This document shows, in pieces, positions 44,351-54,376 of a stretch of 64,000 bases of DNA. Under the pieces are notes generated by a model. The model did no database searches, was not told the origin of the DNA, and was given only the letters and a program-made list of their open reading frames with translations. The translations under genes and the position numbers were made by a program. The DNA comes from Gemmatimonadota bacterium (GTDB lineage Bacteria; Gemmatimonadota; Gemmatimonadetes; Longimicrobiales; Gaopeijiaceae), in the NCBI GenBank assembly GCA_028874905.1, contig JAPPGZ010000107.1, positions 86,807-150,806 on the forward strand, given 5' to 3'. Position 1 is the stretch's first letter. Each line of letters opens with the position of its first letter.

Positions 44351-45760
44351 CTAAGTATCCAGCTGGATTTGGGAGGACATCCCGTGTGCGACGTGAAGGC
44401 GAACCAGCGGCCCGTGGAACCTGATCCATAGCCGCCACAGGAGCAGTACCGACACCGCACCCAGCCCGGCCGCAAGACCCCACCACAGCCCCACCGGACC
44501 CATATCGCGGCCGAATCCGAGCCACAGGCTCAACGGAATGCCGAAAAGCCAGAAGCCCAGCACATTGTAGACCATCGGCCGCAGTGTGTCGGCGACTCCG
44601 CGCAGCGCGCCCGTACACACGACTTGCAATCCATCGAACAGCTGGAACATTCCGGCAACGGGGATGAGCGCCGCGGCTACGGCGGCCACGGTCGCGTCGG
44701 TGGTGAACTGTTCGGCCAGCAGCCCCGGAAGACCAAGGAAGATCACGGCAGTTGCCGTCATGACGATACAGCACAGCAGGATCGCACCTCCGCCGGATCT
44801 CCGCGCCCCTTCCGGATTCTCATTGCCCACCGCCCTGCCGACCAGCACAGCTGCGGCCTGAGAAATGCCCAGGGGGATCATGAAGGCGAATGCCGCAAGG
44901 TTGAGCGCGATCTGGTGCCCCGCGATTGCATGGGTACCCAGCCAGCCCATGGCTATGCCGATCGCTCCGAAGGCCCCGAACTCCATGAACAACTGGAGTC
45001 CGATCGGCGAGCCGAGGCGTACGATCCGTCGTAGCGGCTCCAATTGGAACACGTCGCGCCGCATACGCCGCAGGTACGGCGCCAGGAGACGCCATCCGAG
45101 AAAGAGTGCGCACAGCCACATGAACCACCTCGAGACGGCTGTCGCCCACCCTGAGCCCACGGCGCCCATCGCCGGCGCCCCGAGGTTGCCGTAAATCAGA
45201 ACCCAGTTGGCTCCGGCGTTGAGCAGATTCGCCAGGACAATCGTCCAGACGACCGGCGCGACTCGGCCGACGGCCTGCAGAGTCTGACGAAAGACGATGA
45301 ACCCGTAGAACGGCAGCATTCCGGGAATCAGGGCGTGTGTGTAACCGGCCGCGACGGGAATCACCTCCGGTGGCTGTTCAAGGAGTACGAATATCGGTTC
45401 CGCAAGGGCGAGTAATGCCGAGGTCACCGCGGCGAGTCCAACGCTCAGCAGGAGTCCCCGTTGAATGGACGCCCCGATCTCGTCGTGGTCCTCCGCCCCG
45501 AAGGCCTGTGAGACGATGGGATCCAGGGCGAAGAGAAGCCCCATGCCGAACACCGCCACACTGAAGAAATAGACGTTGCCAAGGGTCACGGCGCCCAACT
45601 CGACCGCCGTTACCCTGCCGACCATTGCGGTGTCCACCAGCCCCTGTGAAAGGAGACCCATTTGAACGACCGCCACGGGCGTCGCGAGCATGACCAGATC
45701 GCGAAACTCGGCCCTCCTTGGGCGAAAGGCGGCCAGACGGGCCCGCGCGGCGGCGGTCAA
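44351..45760 (-). CDS. MATE family multidrug/cation exporter
   Basis: A 469-aa inner-membrane protein with 12 hydrophobic helices in two related halves. It has typical MATE segments: MLATPVAVVQMGLLSQGLVDTAMVGR at the start, ALDPIVSQAFGA, and IPLGISQAAAVLVGRAVGNEN in the second half. Members export drugs or other organic cations in exchange for H+ or Na+. The annotated start is TTG; the exact codon is uncertain. It converges with murB (10 bases between stops) and begins 10 bases after the histidine kinase gene, so it may be on that transcript. Confidence 0.93.
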   Translation of the reverse strand: MTAAARARLAAFRPRRAEFRDLVMLATPVAVVQMGLLSQGLVDTAMVGRVTAVELGAVTLGNVYFFSVAVFGMGLLFALDPIVSQAFGAEDHDEIGASIQRGLLLSVGLAAVTSALLALAEPIFVLLEQPPEVIPVAAGYTHALIPGMLPFYGFIVFRQTLQAVGRVAPVVWTIVLANLLNAGANWVLIYGNLGAPAMGAVGSGWATAVSRWFMWLCALFLGWRLLAPYLRRMRRDVFQLEPLRRIVRLGSPIGLQLFMEFGAFGAIGIAMGWLGTHAIAGHQIALNLAAFAFMIPLGISQAAAVLVGRAVGNENPEGARRSGGGAILLCCIVMTATAVIFLGLPGLLAEQFTTDATVAAVAAALIPVAGMFQLFDGLQVVCTGALRGVADTLRPMVYNVLGFWLFGIPLSLWLGFGRDMGPVGLWWGLAAGLGAVSVLLLWRLWIRFHGPLVRLHVAHGMSSQIQLDT

Positions 45761-45770
45761 ATGGGGGCCG

Positions 45771-48005
45771 TCAGGAGCCGGGCACGGAAGCGTAGTTCTT
45801 CCGCGGCAGCGTTATCCTGAACTCCGTGAACTCCCCCGGCACGGTATCGACCTCGATCTTTCCTCCGTGCTCCTGGATGATTTCATGGGAAATCGAGAGT
45901 CCAAGCCCGGTGCCCTGCGTCCCCGACTTCGTCGTGAAGAACGGATCGAAGATCCTGTCCACGACATGCTGCGGCATGCCGGTACCGTTGTCGTGCACGG
46001 TGATACACACCTCTTTGTTTCGCCCCTCTGTCCTGACCGTGACTGTGGGGTGATAGTCCGACTCTTCGCCCCCGGTTCTGCGCGCATGCGTCGCGTGGCA
46101 GGCGTTCGTGACGATGTTGAGGAAGACCCGGCTGAGGTCGCGGGCGATTGCCTCCACCTCGCCCGCATTGGCATCGAACTCGTACACCATGTCCACATTG
46201 AAGGATGAATCGGTCCCGCGGATGCCGTGGTACGCGAGTTTGGCGTACTCCTGAACCAGGACGTTGATCTCGACGGACTCCAGCTCGCCCGCTTCCTCCC
46301 TGGAATGGGCAAGCATCCCCTCGACGATCCTGTTGGCCCGCGCGCCGTGTTCGTTCACCTTGACGACATTGGTATCCAGATCGTCGAGAATCTCGGTGAT
46401 GAACTCGCGGTCCAGCTCCCCGCCCCCGTTGTCTCCCGCCTTCAACTCCTCCCTCAACTCCTCGATGAGTTCGGAGGACAGCGCCGCGAAGTTGTTCACG
46501 AAGTTCAGAGGGTTTCGGATTTCGTGAGCGATGCCCGCAGTCAACGCTCCCAGCGAAGCGAGCTTCTCCTGCTTGACCACCTGTTGCTGGGTTCGCCGCA
46601 GGTTATCCAGGGTATCCTCCAACTCCGCATTCTTGGCCTGAACCTCGTCGGCCAGCTTCTCGACCAGATTCAGGCGCTGTACCTCGACGGCGTGCTGCCG
46701 GAATACCTCCAGAGCGCCCGCCATGTCCGTCAGTTCGTCGTTGCCCTCGATCTCCACCTGTACTTCAAGGTCTCCCTTGGACATGCGGCGGGTGGCGCTC
46801 GACAGCGCACCCATACGGACGAGCAGCCGCTCGCCGAAGAACTTCCATGCCACGTACGCCGCGGCGATCGTGAGAAAGGTGACGATCAGCAGGAACCACA
46901 CACCCAGCTGAACCAGCGTGCCCGAGCGATTCGCCGCGTCCCGCGCCGAGGATTCGGCGTCGCCCACGAGCGTTTGGACCTGGTTGACGAGCTCGGCAGT
47001 GGTCTGCTGATTACGCGTGACCAGTTGGGCCGCACGCCCATCTTCCACAAGCTCGAGGCCTCGAGTCTCGAAGACACCTTCGGACGACTGATAGAGGTCC
47101 TTCAACTCGTCCACCTGTTCTTGCAGTTCCGCGCGCACTCGGGGTCTGATTCTTGGAAGCGCGCCTTCGACGTCTCCGATCGCCGTCTCCACCCTTTCGC
47201 GGTTTGCGAGCAGCACCTCCGGGTCGTCTTCCGTCATGGCCTGGGCGATCAGTGTTCCGGCCTCGTTCTGATACGCCTTGAAGTTCAAGAGACCCCGGTA
47301 GTGGTCCAGTTCGGCTTCCGTTCTGCGCTGCGACACCGGAGCGGGTGCTTCGTTGAGGCCCCGTAAGCCGGTGTACATGAAGAACTCCTGGTCGTCGATC
47401 TCCTGCTCGAGCACGAGTTGCAGCGCCTGGCCCGCGTCAGCCAACTGGGTTTCGAGCTCCTCCAGCCGCTCCCGCGCGGTCATACGGCGAAGCACCGACT
47501 CGTGGATCTGGTCGATGCTCTCCACCAGGCTGGTGACCAGCGGCTCGACCATGGCCTCGATCTCCCCCTGATTCCCTTCCCCGCCCTCCGCCTCCGCGAT
47601 CAGCGCAATCCGGTCGTTCAGTTCGCGCTCCTGGCGGCTCACTTCGATCATCACTTCGTCGAGGACTTCCGGATTCGTGGCCGCCAGAAGGCGCGGCGAC
47701 GCCCGCACCAGCTCGGTGCTCTGCTGTGCGACTTCGAATGCGGCCACCAGGGCCGGCATGTGCGCTTCCGTCACCTGGCTCTGTTGGGAGTTCACGACGC
47801 TCATCAGGATCAGCGCAAGCACGATGGCGCCGATGGTCAGCACGACCCCGCCTCCAAGCCCCACGACCACCTGGCTTCCGATGCCGAAGCGGCCCCCGCT
47901 CGCCTCGCGCACCCGGTCGCCGAGGCGGCTGGGCAATCGCGCCAGTATCCATTCGAAAGCGGAATGCACTCGATGATCGAGCGTTTTCATCCCGGAGGAA
48001 CTCAT
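45771..48005 (-). CDS. membrane histidine kinase with large periplasmic sensor and HAMP
   Basis: A 744-aa kinase. Helix TM1 (about residues 46-68) and TM2 (about 365-385) bracket a periplasmic helical sensor of about 300 residues. A HAMP domain (about 390-440), a coiled coil, HisKA with GIAHEIRNPLNFVNN (phospho-His about 494) and HATPase with NIVTNACHAT, DNGTGM, FDPFFTTK and GTGLGLS follow. The upstream gene encodes a periplasmic binding protein whose stop overlaps this start by four bases, so ligand-bound binding protein is a likely input. The output may be the receiver-SpoIIE protein of the same operon. Confidence 0.92.
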   Translation of the reverse strand: MSSSGMKTLDHRVHSAFEWILARLPSRLGDRVREASGGRFGIGSQVVVGLGGGVVLTIGAIVLALILMSVVNSQQSQVTEAHMPALVAAFEVAQQSTELVRASPRLLAATNPEVLDEVMIEVSRQERELNDRIALIAEAEGGEGNQGEIEAMVEPLVTSLVESIDQIHESVLRRMTARERLEELETQLADAGQALQLVLEQEIDDQEFFMYTGLRGLNEAPAPVSQRRTEAELDHYRGLLNFKAYQNEAGTLIAQAMTEDDPEVLLANRERVETAIGDVEGALPRIRPRVRAELQEQVDELKDLYQSSEGVFETRGLELVEDGRAAQLVTRNQQTTAELVNQVQTLVGDAESSARDAANRSGTLVQLGVWFLLIVTFLTIAAAYVAWKFFGERLLVRMGALSSATRRMSKGDLEVQVEIEGNDELTDMAGALEVFRQHAVEVQRLNLVEKLADEVQAKNAELEDTLDNLRRTQQQVVKQEKLASLGALTAGIAHEIRNPLNFVNNFAALSSELIEELREELKAGDNGGGELDREFITEILDDLDTNVVKVNEHGARANRIVEGMLAHSREEAGELESVEINVLVQEYAKLAYHGIRGTDSSFNVDMVYEFDANAGEVEAIARDLSRVFLNIVTNACHATHARRTGGEESDYHPTVTVRTEGRNKEVCITVHDNGTGMPQHVVDRIFDPFFTTKSGTQGTGLGLSISHEIIQEHGGKIEVDTVPGEFTEFRITLPRKNYASVPGS

Positions 48006-49240
48006 CGCGCGAGTCCGTTCACGGAGACGAACCTGCCCTCGCGGATTACGGTCAGGAACACCGCGTCGGACCCCTGGTTGTCACCCGGCCCGTATTCGAC
48101 CGTGAAGCCGCCCAGGTCGATCGCGCCGGCCTCTTCGAGCCGTCTCAGAAAGGCCTCCCGGGTGGGCGGGCCCTCGCCCGACTCCCCGATTTCGCGCAAA
48201 ACCTGCACCACGAGCCGCCCCGCCAGGTAGCCCTCGAGCGACACGAATCCCGGTTCGGCCGACGGATCGAGTTCACGGAGGGCGGCCTGGTACTGCGCCA
48301 CGACCGGGATCGACGTATCGCGCGGAAAGGGCACGACCTGGGTTACCACGACGCCGTCCCCGGACCGTCCGAGTTCGTTGAGCAGCGCGTTGCTGCCGAC
48401 GAAGGAAATGTTCACGAAGACCGCACGCATCCCGATCCTGCGGGCCCACATGATGAACTGCGCCGCCGGGCGGTAGGCCCCTATGATGATCACCGCCTGC
48501 GGATTATCCTCGCGGATGTCCAGGAGCGCGCGTTTGACGGCCATTGTGTTGCGGACATAGGTGCCCTCGCCCACGAGGCCCATCTGACGCTTGTTCAGGG
48601 CCTGCCGGACGCCCGTGTAGCCGGCCAGACCGTAGCTGTCGTCCTGGTACAGAATGGCAATCCGTTCGAATCCGAGGTCCCGGGTGAGACGCTCGACCAT
48701 CTGATCCGTTTCCTGATAGTACGAGGCGCGCACGTTGACCACGTAGCGCTGGTCGGCGCCCCTCAGCAGTTCCGCGCCCGTAAAGGCGCCGATATACGGG
48801 ACCCTGGCCTCCTCGGCGATGGGCGCTGCCCGGCTGGAAGTCGGCGTGCCCACCGCACCGATCAGCGCGAAGATGCCGTGCGCGATGAGCTCTCTGGTGT
48901 TCGCTATCGCCGCCTCCGGCTCATAGCGGTCGTCCCGGAGCATGAGCTTCAGCAACCGTCCGTGCACGCCCCCTTCCCGATTCGCCTCTTCAAACGCGAT
49001 GCGAACCCCGAGGTTCATGTTCCTGCCGAGTTCTCCCGCGGGGCCTCGCAGCGCGGCCGACTGGCCGAACACGATGGAGTCGGCGAAGACCCCGTTACCG
49101 CCGGTTTCGGGCTGCTGCGCGGACGCTCCCGCAACCATGCCCAGCAGGAGTGCGCACGCCGGCACCAGTGCCCGGACCGGGGCCGGTGAGCCGCCCGTGA
49201 CGGCTATTGCGGATCCTTCAGGTGACGGAGAGTAAGGCAT
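48002..49240 (-). CDS. periplasmic substrate-binding protein (branched-chain amino acid / amide type)
   Basis: A 412-aa type I periplasmic binding protein (LivJ/AmiC-like fold) with a signal peptide (ALVPACALLLGMVAGASAQ, about residues 24-42). Fold markers are IVFGQSAALRGPAGELGRNMNLG, HGIFALIGAVGTPTS, AILYQDDSYGLAGYTG and FVSLEGYLAGRLV. There are no permease or ATPase genes beside it; instead it lies between a receiver-phosphatase and a histidine kinase, so it probably works as a sensor subunit. Ligand is unknown. ATG 49240 overlaps the preceding gene by 37 bases and lacks a strong ribosome binding site. Confidence 0.88.
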   Translation of the reverse strand: MPYSPSPEGSAIAVTGGSPAPVRALVPACALLLGMVAGASAQQPETGGNGVFADSIVFGQSAALRGPAGELGRNMNLGVRIAFEEANREGGVHGRLLKLMLRDDRYEPEAAIANTRELIAHGIFALIGAVGTPTSSRAAPIAEEARVPYIGAFTGAELLRGADQRYVVNVRASYYQETDQMVERLTRDLGFERIAILYQDDSYGLAGYTGVRQALNKRQMGLVGEGTYVRNTMAVKRALLDIREDNPQAVIIIGAYRPAAQFIMWARRIGMRAVFVNISFVGSNALLNELGRSGDGVVVTQVVPFPRDTSIPVVAQYQAALRELDPSAEPGFVSLEGYLAGRLVVQVLREIGESGEGPPTREAFLRRLEEAGAIDLGGFTVEYGPGDNQGSDAVFLTVIREGRFVSVNGLAR

Positions 49241-50361
49241 GTGATGTCATCGGACTGGGCGGCTCCCCCCGCGTGTTCCTGAACTGCCTGGACCGTCTCC
49301 CGGTTGATCGTCGCCGCGTTCGATTCCGTGATCTCGGACAGCACCCTCGCAAGCTCGTCGTCGCCGAATTCGACTCCGTCCTTGTCCATCGCCTCGGTGA
49401 TTCCGTCCGTATAGAAGAAGACCGATTCACCAGGCTCCAACTGAACGGATCCGCCGGGAAACTCGAAGCCCGGCATCACGGCGAGCACCAGGCCCGAGTC
49501 ACAGTCGATCGGCTGGACCCCCCCTCCGGGCTTCAGGATGTACGGGAGATTGTGGCCCGCGTTTGCGTAGTCGAGACGGCCCGTCACGGGATCGAAGCTG
49601 GCATAGAAGACCGTGACGAACATGGACTCCTCGTTCGACTCCACCAGCAGCTGGTTCACTTCGGCAAGGCACTTGGCCGGATCCTGCTCGCCGATCGCCG
49701 TCCCCTTCATCAGGGTGCGGCTGACCATCATGAAAAGGGCCGCGGGCACGCCCTTGCCCGACACGTCGGCCATGACGATCCCGATGCGCCCGTCCTCCAG
49801 CTTGAAGAAGTCGTAGAAATCCCCGCCGACCTCCTTGGCCGGCGTCATCCAGGCATGAATCTCGTAACGCGGATCTTCCGGGAACCGGGTCGGCAGAATC
49901 GACTCCTGCATTCGAGCCGCAACGCCCAGTTCCTGCCGGAGCGCGACGAGTTCGTCCCGGGACCGCAATGCGTCCCTCATGACCTTGAGATGCGCGAGCG
50001 TCTTGGAGATCGTGGTCTCAAGGTCCTTGAAGTCCAGGGGCTTCGTGACGAAGTCGAACGCCCCCCGGTTCATCGCGGTCCGGATGTTCTTCATGTCTCC
50101 ATACGCGGTCACGATGACCGCGCGGAGATCGTAGTTCAACTGATTGAGTTGATGCAGGAGCGTGAGTCCGTCCATCTGGGGCATGTTGATGTCGGACAGC
50201 ACCATGTCGACATCTCTGTGGGCCTCCAGCTTTTCGAGCGCTTCGACGCCGTTTTGGGCGAAAACCAGAGTCAACTCGCCGCTACGCACCTTGCGCCGGA
50301 ATTTCTGGCGGAGCAGCAATTCCAGATCAGGCTCGTCATCAACGACCAGAATTTTTGCCAT
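49204..50361 (-). CDS. response regulator with SpoIIE/PP2C serine phosphatase output
   Basis: A 385-aa protein. The N-terminal receiver (about 1-120) has ILVVDDE, phospho-acceptor Asp57 in LSDINMPQMDG, and the T/K switch residues (VTAYG, FVTKPLDF). A short coiled-coil linker precedes a PP2C-type SpoIIE phosphatase (about 175-385) with metal-binding Asp in EVGGDFYDFF, MADVSGKGVPAALFM and the terminal SDDITCL. Such proteins dephosphorylate STAS anti-anti-sigma factors when the receiver is phosphorylated. Matching RsbW- and RsbV-like genes lie 3-4 kb away on the other strand. ATG 50361 is chosen because the receiver begins there. Confidence 0.94.
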   Translation of the reverse strand: MAKILVVDDEPDLELLLRQKFRRKVRSGELTLVFAQNGVEALEKLEAHRDVDMVLSDINMPQMDGLTLLHQLNQLNYDLRAVIVTAYGDMKNIRTAMNRGAFDFVTKPLDFKDLETTISKTLAHLKVMRDALRSRDELVALRQELGVAARMQESILPTRFPEDPRYEIHAWMTPAKEVGGDFYDFFKLEDGRIGIVMADVSGKGVPAALFMMVSRTLMKGTAIGEQDPAKCLAEVNQLLVESNEESMFVTVFYASFDPVTGRLDYANAGHNLPYILKPGGGVQPIDCDSGLVLAVMPGFEFPGGSVQLEPGESVFFYTDGITEAMDKDGVEFGDDELARVLSEITESNAATINRETVQAVQEHAGGAAQSDDITCLTLRHLKDPQ

Positions 50362-50599
50362 CTGCTCAGGTTCAGGGTGGCTGGCGGGAACAGCCAGTCC
50401 ATGCGTATGCGCGAGCCGTCCCGCACGGTCGCCATAACCGTTCCGATAGTCTAACCCCTGCGCACCGGTCTGCCTACCGCATCCGCCGCACCAATGGACC
50501 CCATACGACAGGGCAGGTAGATTAGGCTGGACGACCGGTCGGGGTTTCCGCAAAGCATTATTGTTTCCGACCTTTCACGCTCCGTCAAGCTTTCCGCAC

Positions 50600-53572
50600 A
50601 TGCTCCGGGGGGCCATCCTGGACCCGCAAGACGTCACCCTGGTCGCCGAAGCGACCCAAAACGCCGAGTTCGGGGCGATGCGGGAGCACCGGCCGGATGC
50701 CGCCGCCGCGGGTCTGGCCGCACTGCGGGACCGGGCCGCCCGGGACGATCGAGGCGGTTTGCTGGAGGTTCTTGAAGACGAGCCAGGTCGTTCCTTCTTT
50801 TCCTTCCTCCTCGGCAACAGCCCCTATCTGACCCGCCTGCTGCTCCGGGACACGGAGTTTGCCGAGGCGCTCACCGGGCAGGACGCGCAACTGCTCGCGG
50901 ACGGAATCCTGGGTGAGCTCTCCGCAGCCGATCCAACGATGAACCGCGACCTGCTGATGCGGCTGCTGAGGCGACAGAGAAGCCGCATTGCGACGCTGGT
51001 CGCCGCCTGCGATTGCTACGGGATCTGGGACATCACCCAATGCTCCGCCACCATGTCCGAGACGGCCGACCGGGCCGTTCGGCTCGCCACGGAACACGTG
51101 CTCCTCGATCGCGTCCGGCGTAGGGAACTTGCGCAACCGGACGGAGCGGCGAGCGCACGCCGGTGGGGATATTTCCTGCTGGCGACCGGCCGCCACGGTG
51201 CGAGGGAGCTGGGCTACACGGCGGACCTCGCCCTGATCGCCCTGTTCGACCCGGATGTCGTGGAATACACGGGGACGAGGTCCCCGGAAGATTGCTTCGC
51301 TCGCGTCACCCGCGACATGGCACGCATTCTCCAGGCCCGTACGCGGGACGGATACGTATTCAGGACCGACCTTCGCCTGCGGCCGGACGCGCCGGCGACG
51401 CCACTCGCGGTCACGCGGCAGTTCGCCCTCGATTACTATCGGCGGTCCGGGCGCACGTGGGAGCGCGGGACGCTGATCAACGCGCGCCCGGTAGCCGGCG
51501 ACGCCACGGCCGGGAGCGGCTTCCTGGCTGAGCTCCGTCCGTTCATCTGGGAAGAAGGGCTCGACTTTGACTCCGTCGAGGACATCCACTCGATAAGCCG
51601 GCAGATTCACCAGTTCCGGCGCCGCGGCGCGCCCCGGGCCAGGGGACTCGATCTGGCGCTCAGCCCCGGCGGGATCCGCGAGATCGAGTTCTTCGTCCTG
51701 ATGCACCAGTTGGCCTATGGCGGGAGGAGCCGCCAACTGAGAGGATCCGGTGTGCTGTCCATGCTCGCCACGATTGAACGGGAGCATTTCGTGCTCCCCC
51801 GCGAAGCGGCCGAACTACGCGATGCGTACCTGACGCTGCGACGACTCGAGAACCGCGTTCAGATGGTGAACGACCAGCCGACCCGGGCACTGCCTGCGTC
51901 CGGAAGCGGTGTCGACAACGTGGCCTGTCTGGCAGGATTTCAATCGGGGGATGAGCTGACCGCCGTCGCACAACGAGCGATGGAGCGCGTCCACCGCCTC
52001 TTCCAGACCCGCTTCACGGCACCCGACAAGAAGCGAGACGTCGCGGAGCTCATCCTCGACGGCCCCGTCGGCGGTGCCGGGCCGGAACCGGTGTTGAGAG
52101 AAGAGGGTTTCCGGAAGCCGCGGGACGCTGTGGAGGTCTTCAGGGGCTGGGCCGAGGGGGGGCACGCATCCACCTCGTCGACCCGCGCGCGCGCCGCTGT
52201 GAGAGCGGTCCTGCCGGAACTGATCGCCGCTCTGGGACGCACTCCGCAACCTGACCGGACGCTGGCGAGGATCGACCGGTTCTTCCATGCCCTGCCGGCC
52301 GACGTGTCCTTTTTCGCAATGGTCAAGGCGAACACGTGGCTGCTCAATCTGGTCGCCGTGGTCATGGGCAGCGCACCGCGACTGGCAGAGTCGCTGCGTC
52401 TCAACCCGCGTATACTCGAGGCGGTCCTGGATCCTGCCTTCTTCCTTCCGCTGCCCGGCAAGGAAGCGTTGGCCCAGGCTCTTGCCGAGAGGCTGGACGG
52501 GGTGGACGACTTTCGTGAGCGCGTGGCCGCGTTGGAGACGTGGACCCGTGAACACCGTTTCCAGGCAGGGGTTCAGACACTCCAGAACCTGGTCACGGCC
52601 GAGGACGCGCTGCGGTGCCGCTCCGATCTGGTGGACATCGCCGCGAATACGGTCCTGCAGATGGCGATTGCGGAAACCGAGCAACGCTCTGGCGCGGTCG
52701 CCGGAGGACGCTGCGCGGTTCTCGCCTTCGGTGACCTGGGCGCCCGCGAACTCACGCGGGATTCGGCACTTGACCTCGTACTGGTCGCGGACTATCCGGC
52801 GGCCGGCAACGCCATGGGCACCCGCGGTGATTTGGACGGGGCCCGGTTCTACGACCGGATTGCCAGCCGCCTCTTCTCCACCCTGGAACGCCAGGCCGGG
52901 CACGGTTCGCTCTACCGCATCCGGGAGCGAAGCAGCCACGACATCGTCGGCCCGTCGCCGATGATCACGCTGTCCCGGCTCCGGACGCGACTCTCCGGCG
53001 CCACGAGCACGCGCGACCTGATGGCGCTCGTCAGGTCACGAGTAGTCTGTGGCGACGAACAGGTCCGGGTGGCCGTCGAACGGGGCATTCGCGATGCTCT
53101 CCACCGCCCTGTGGATCCCGGACAGTTCGCCGAGGACGTCGCCGAGATGCGCAGGCTGCACTCGACGGACCCCCGCGACGATCCGTTCGGCCTTCTTCAT
53201 GGACCGGGGGGACTGCTGGACCTGCGGTTGCTTGCCCAGTATCTTGTCGTGCGGTATGCTCACGCATTCCCCCAAACCATCTCTGGAGAGACCCTCGACT
53301 GTTTCGAAACCCTGGCTGCCGCCAACACGATCAGCGCCGAAGAGTTGCGGGCCCTGGCAGACGCCACGCGCATGCAACGCGCCATCGGAGACATGTTGAG
53401 GCTGGCTTCCGAAGGAGGCATCACGATTCATGAAGCACCGGGCGTGCTACGCGAAAAGCTGGCGGTCGCCCTCCAGTACGACAGCCCCGAGGCCCTGGAA
53501 GAGGGCTACGGTAGTGCGCGTGAGCGGGTTTTCGGTATCTTTCAGGATCGTGTTGAATTGAAGTCCGGATGA
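50600..53572 (+). CDS. glnE: GlnE-like glutamine synthetase adenylyltransferase, catalytically degenerate
   Basis: A protein of about 990 aa with the full GlnE layout: N-terminal nucleotidyltransferase, GIREIEFFV helix block, linker, second nucleotidyltransferase, and C-terminal GGLLDLRLLAQYLV region. GlnE adenylylates and deadenylylates glutamine synthetase. Both catalytic sites are altered: the first reads GARELGYTADLAL (Asp209 kept, second Asp replaced by Ala211), and the second GARELTRDSALDL (first Asp replaced by Ala723, Asp725 kept), where S-D-x-D is expected. One or both activities may be lost. The start is uncertain (ATG 50600 or TTG 50561). RsbW/RsbV-like genes follow, and amtB lies downstream. 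Confidence 0.88.
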   Translation: MLRGAILDPQDVTLVAEATQNAEFGAMREHRPDAAAAGLAALRDRAARDDRGGLLEVLEDEPGRSFFSFLLGNSPYLTRLLLRDTEFAEALTGQDAQLLADGILGELSAADPTMNRDLLMRLLRRQRSRIATLVAACDCYGIWDITQCSATMSETADRAVRLATEHVLLDRVRRRELAQPDGAASARRWGYFLLATGRHGARELGYTADLALIALFDPDVVEYTGTRSPEDCFARVTRDMARILQARTRDGYVFRTDLRLRPDAPATPLAVTRQFALDYYRRSGRTWERGTLINARPVAGDATAGSGFLAELRPFIWEEGLDFDSVEDIHSISRQIHQFRRRGAPRARGLDLALSPGGIREIEFFVLMHQLAYGGRSRQLRGSGVLSMLATIEREHFVLPREAAELRDAYLTLRRLENRVQMVNDQPTRALPASGSGVDNVACLAGFQSGDELTAVAQRAMERVHRLFQTRFTAPDKKRDVAELILDGPVGGAGPEPVLREEGFRKPRDAVEVFRGWAEGGHASTSSTRARAAVRAVLPELIAALGRTPQPDRTLARIDRFFHALPADVSFFAMVKANTWLLNLVAVVMGSAPRLAESLRLNPRILEAVLDPAFFLPLPGKEALAQALAERLDGVDDFRERVAALETWTREHRFQAGVQTLQNLVTAEDALRCRSDLVDIAANTVLQMAIAETEQRSGAVAGGRCAVLAFGDLGARELTRDSALDLVLVADYPAAGNAMGTRGDLDGARFYDRIASRLFSTLERQAGHGSLYRIRERSSHDIVGPSPMITLSRLRTRLSGATSTRDLMALVRSRVVCGDEQVRVAVERGIRDALHRPVDPGQFAEDVAEMRRLHSTDPRDDPFGLLHGPGGLLDLRLLAQYLVVRYAHAFPQTISGETLDCFETLAAANTISAEELRALADATRMQRAIGDMLRLASEGGITIHEAPGVLREKLAVALQYDSPEALEEGYGSARERVFGIFQDRVELKSG

Positions 53573-53598
53573 CGCATCTCTCGCGGGGGGACCGCTAA

Positions 53599-54018
53599 GT
53601 GGACGTCAAGCTCGAGATGGAAGTGGGGCTCGGCCAGGACGAGCCGCGGCGTGCGGTGGAGCGTTTCGAGCGCTTCGCCAATGCCCACGAATTGCCCATG
53701 GGACTGGTTTTCAAGTTCCAGCTTGCCCTTGACGAGCTTCTGACCAATGTGGTTTCGTATGCGTTCGACGAAAATGAGCCCAATCCCGTCATCACCGTGG
53801 GGCTGCGCCTTACGGACGCGCAGCTGGAAGCGGTATTGCAGGACAACGGACGGCCCTTCAACCCGCTGCTTGACGCACCGGAACCCGATCTGGGACTTCC
53901 CGCCGAAGATCGCCGCGTGGGCGGCCTCGGCATCCACCTCACCAAGGCGTTCGTCCATGGACTCCGCTACGAGCGAGTGGACGGATGGAATCGCCTGAAC
54001 CTCGTGCAGCCATTGTAG
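53599..54018 (+). CDS. RsbW-type anti-sigma/serine kinase ATPase
   Basis: A 139-aa GHKL ATPase of the HATPase_c_2 class, as in SpoIIAB/RsbW. The N box is FQLALDELLTNVVSYAF, the G1 box is LQDNGRPFNP and the G2 region is GGLGIHL. Such proteins phosphorylate a STAS antagonist and may bind a sigma factor. The start is GTG with GGGGGG upstream. The antagonist gene follows 19 bases later, giving the standard kinase-antagonist pair. No sigma factor gene is adjacent. Confidence 0.9.
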   Translation: MDVKLEMEVGLGQDEPRRAVERFERFANAHELPMGLVFKFQLALDELLTNVVSYAFDENEPNPVITVGLRLTDAQLEAVLQDNGRPFNPLLDAPEPDLGLPAEDRRVGGLGIHLTKAFVHGLRYERVDGWNRLNLVQPL

Positions 54019-54037
54019 GCGCCGGGAGGAACCAAAC

Positions 54038-54376
54038 ATGAATGTGGAGACCAGCTATTCCGGAAGCACCGCCGTCGCCGTGGTGGACGGACGAGTCGAT
54101 TCCGCGAATGCCAAGGACTTCGACGAGGAGTTGAGTGCGATTATCGACCGCGGGGTGAGTAGCCTGGTGGTCGATTGCGGCGGGCTCAACTACATCAGCA
54201 GTGCCGGACTGCGCGTCTTGCTGATCGCCATCAGGAAGACCAACGAAGCCGGCGGGGGGCTGGCGCTGTGCGCCGTGCCGGATCACATCCGCGAAGTTCT
54301 CGAGGTCAGCGGCTTCGTGCGGCTCACCAAGGTCTTCGCCACGGCCGACGAGGCGCGCGCGAGCTTCTCCGGGTAG
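54038..54376 (+). CDS. STAS-domain anti-anti-sigma factor (RsbV/SpoIIAA-like)
   Basis: A 112-aa STAS protein. The phosphorylatable serine is in NYISSAGLRVLL (Ser54 or Ser55), the site used by RsbW-type kinases and reset by SpoIIE-type phosphatases. The fold markers VVDGRVDSANAKDF and LCAVPDHIREVLEVSGF are typical. GGGAGGAAC lies before the ATG. With the ATPase upstream and the receiver-SpoIIE phosphatase on the opposite strand, a complete partner-switch triad is present within 5 kb. Confidence 0.93.
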   Translation: MNVETSYSGSTAVAVVDGRVDSANAKDFDEELSAIIDRGVSSLVVDCGGLNYISSAGLRVLLIAIRKTNEAGGGLALCAVPDHIREVLEVSGFVRLTKVFATADEARASFSG

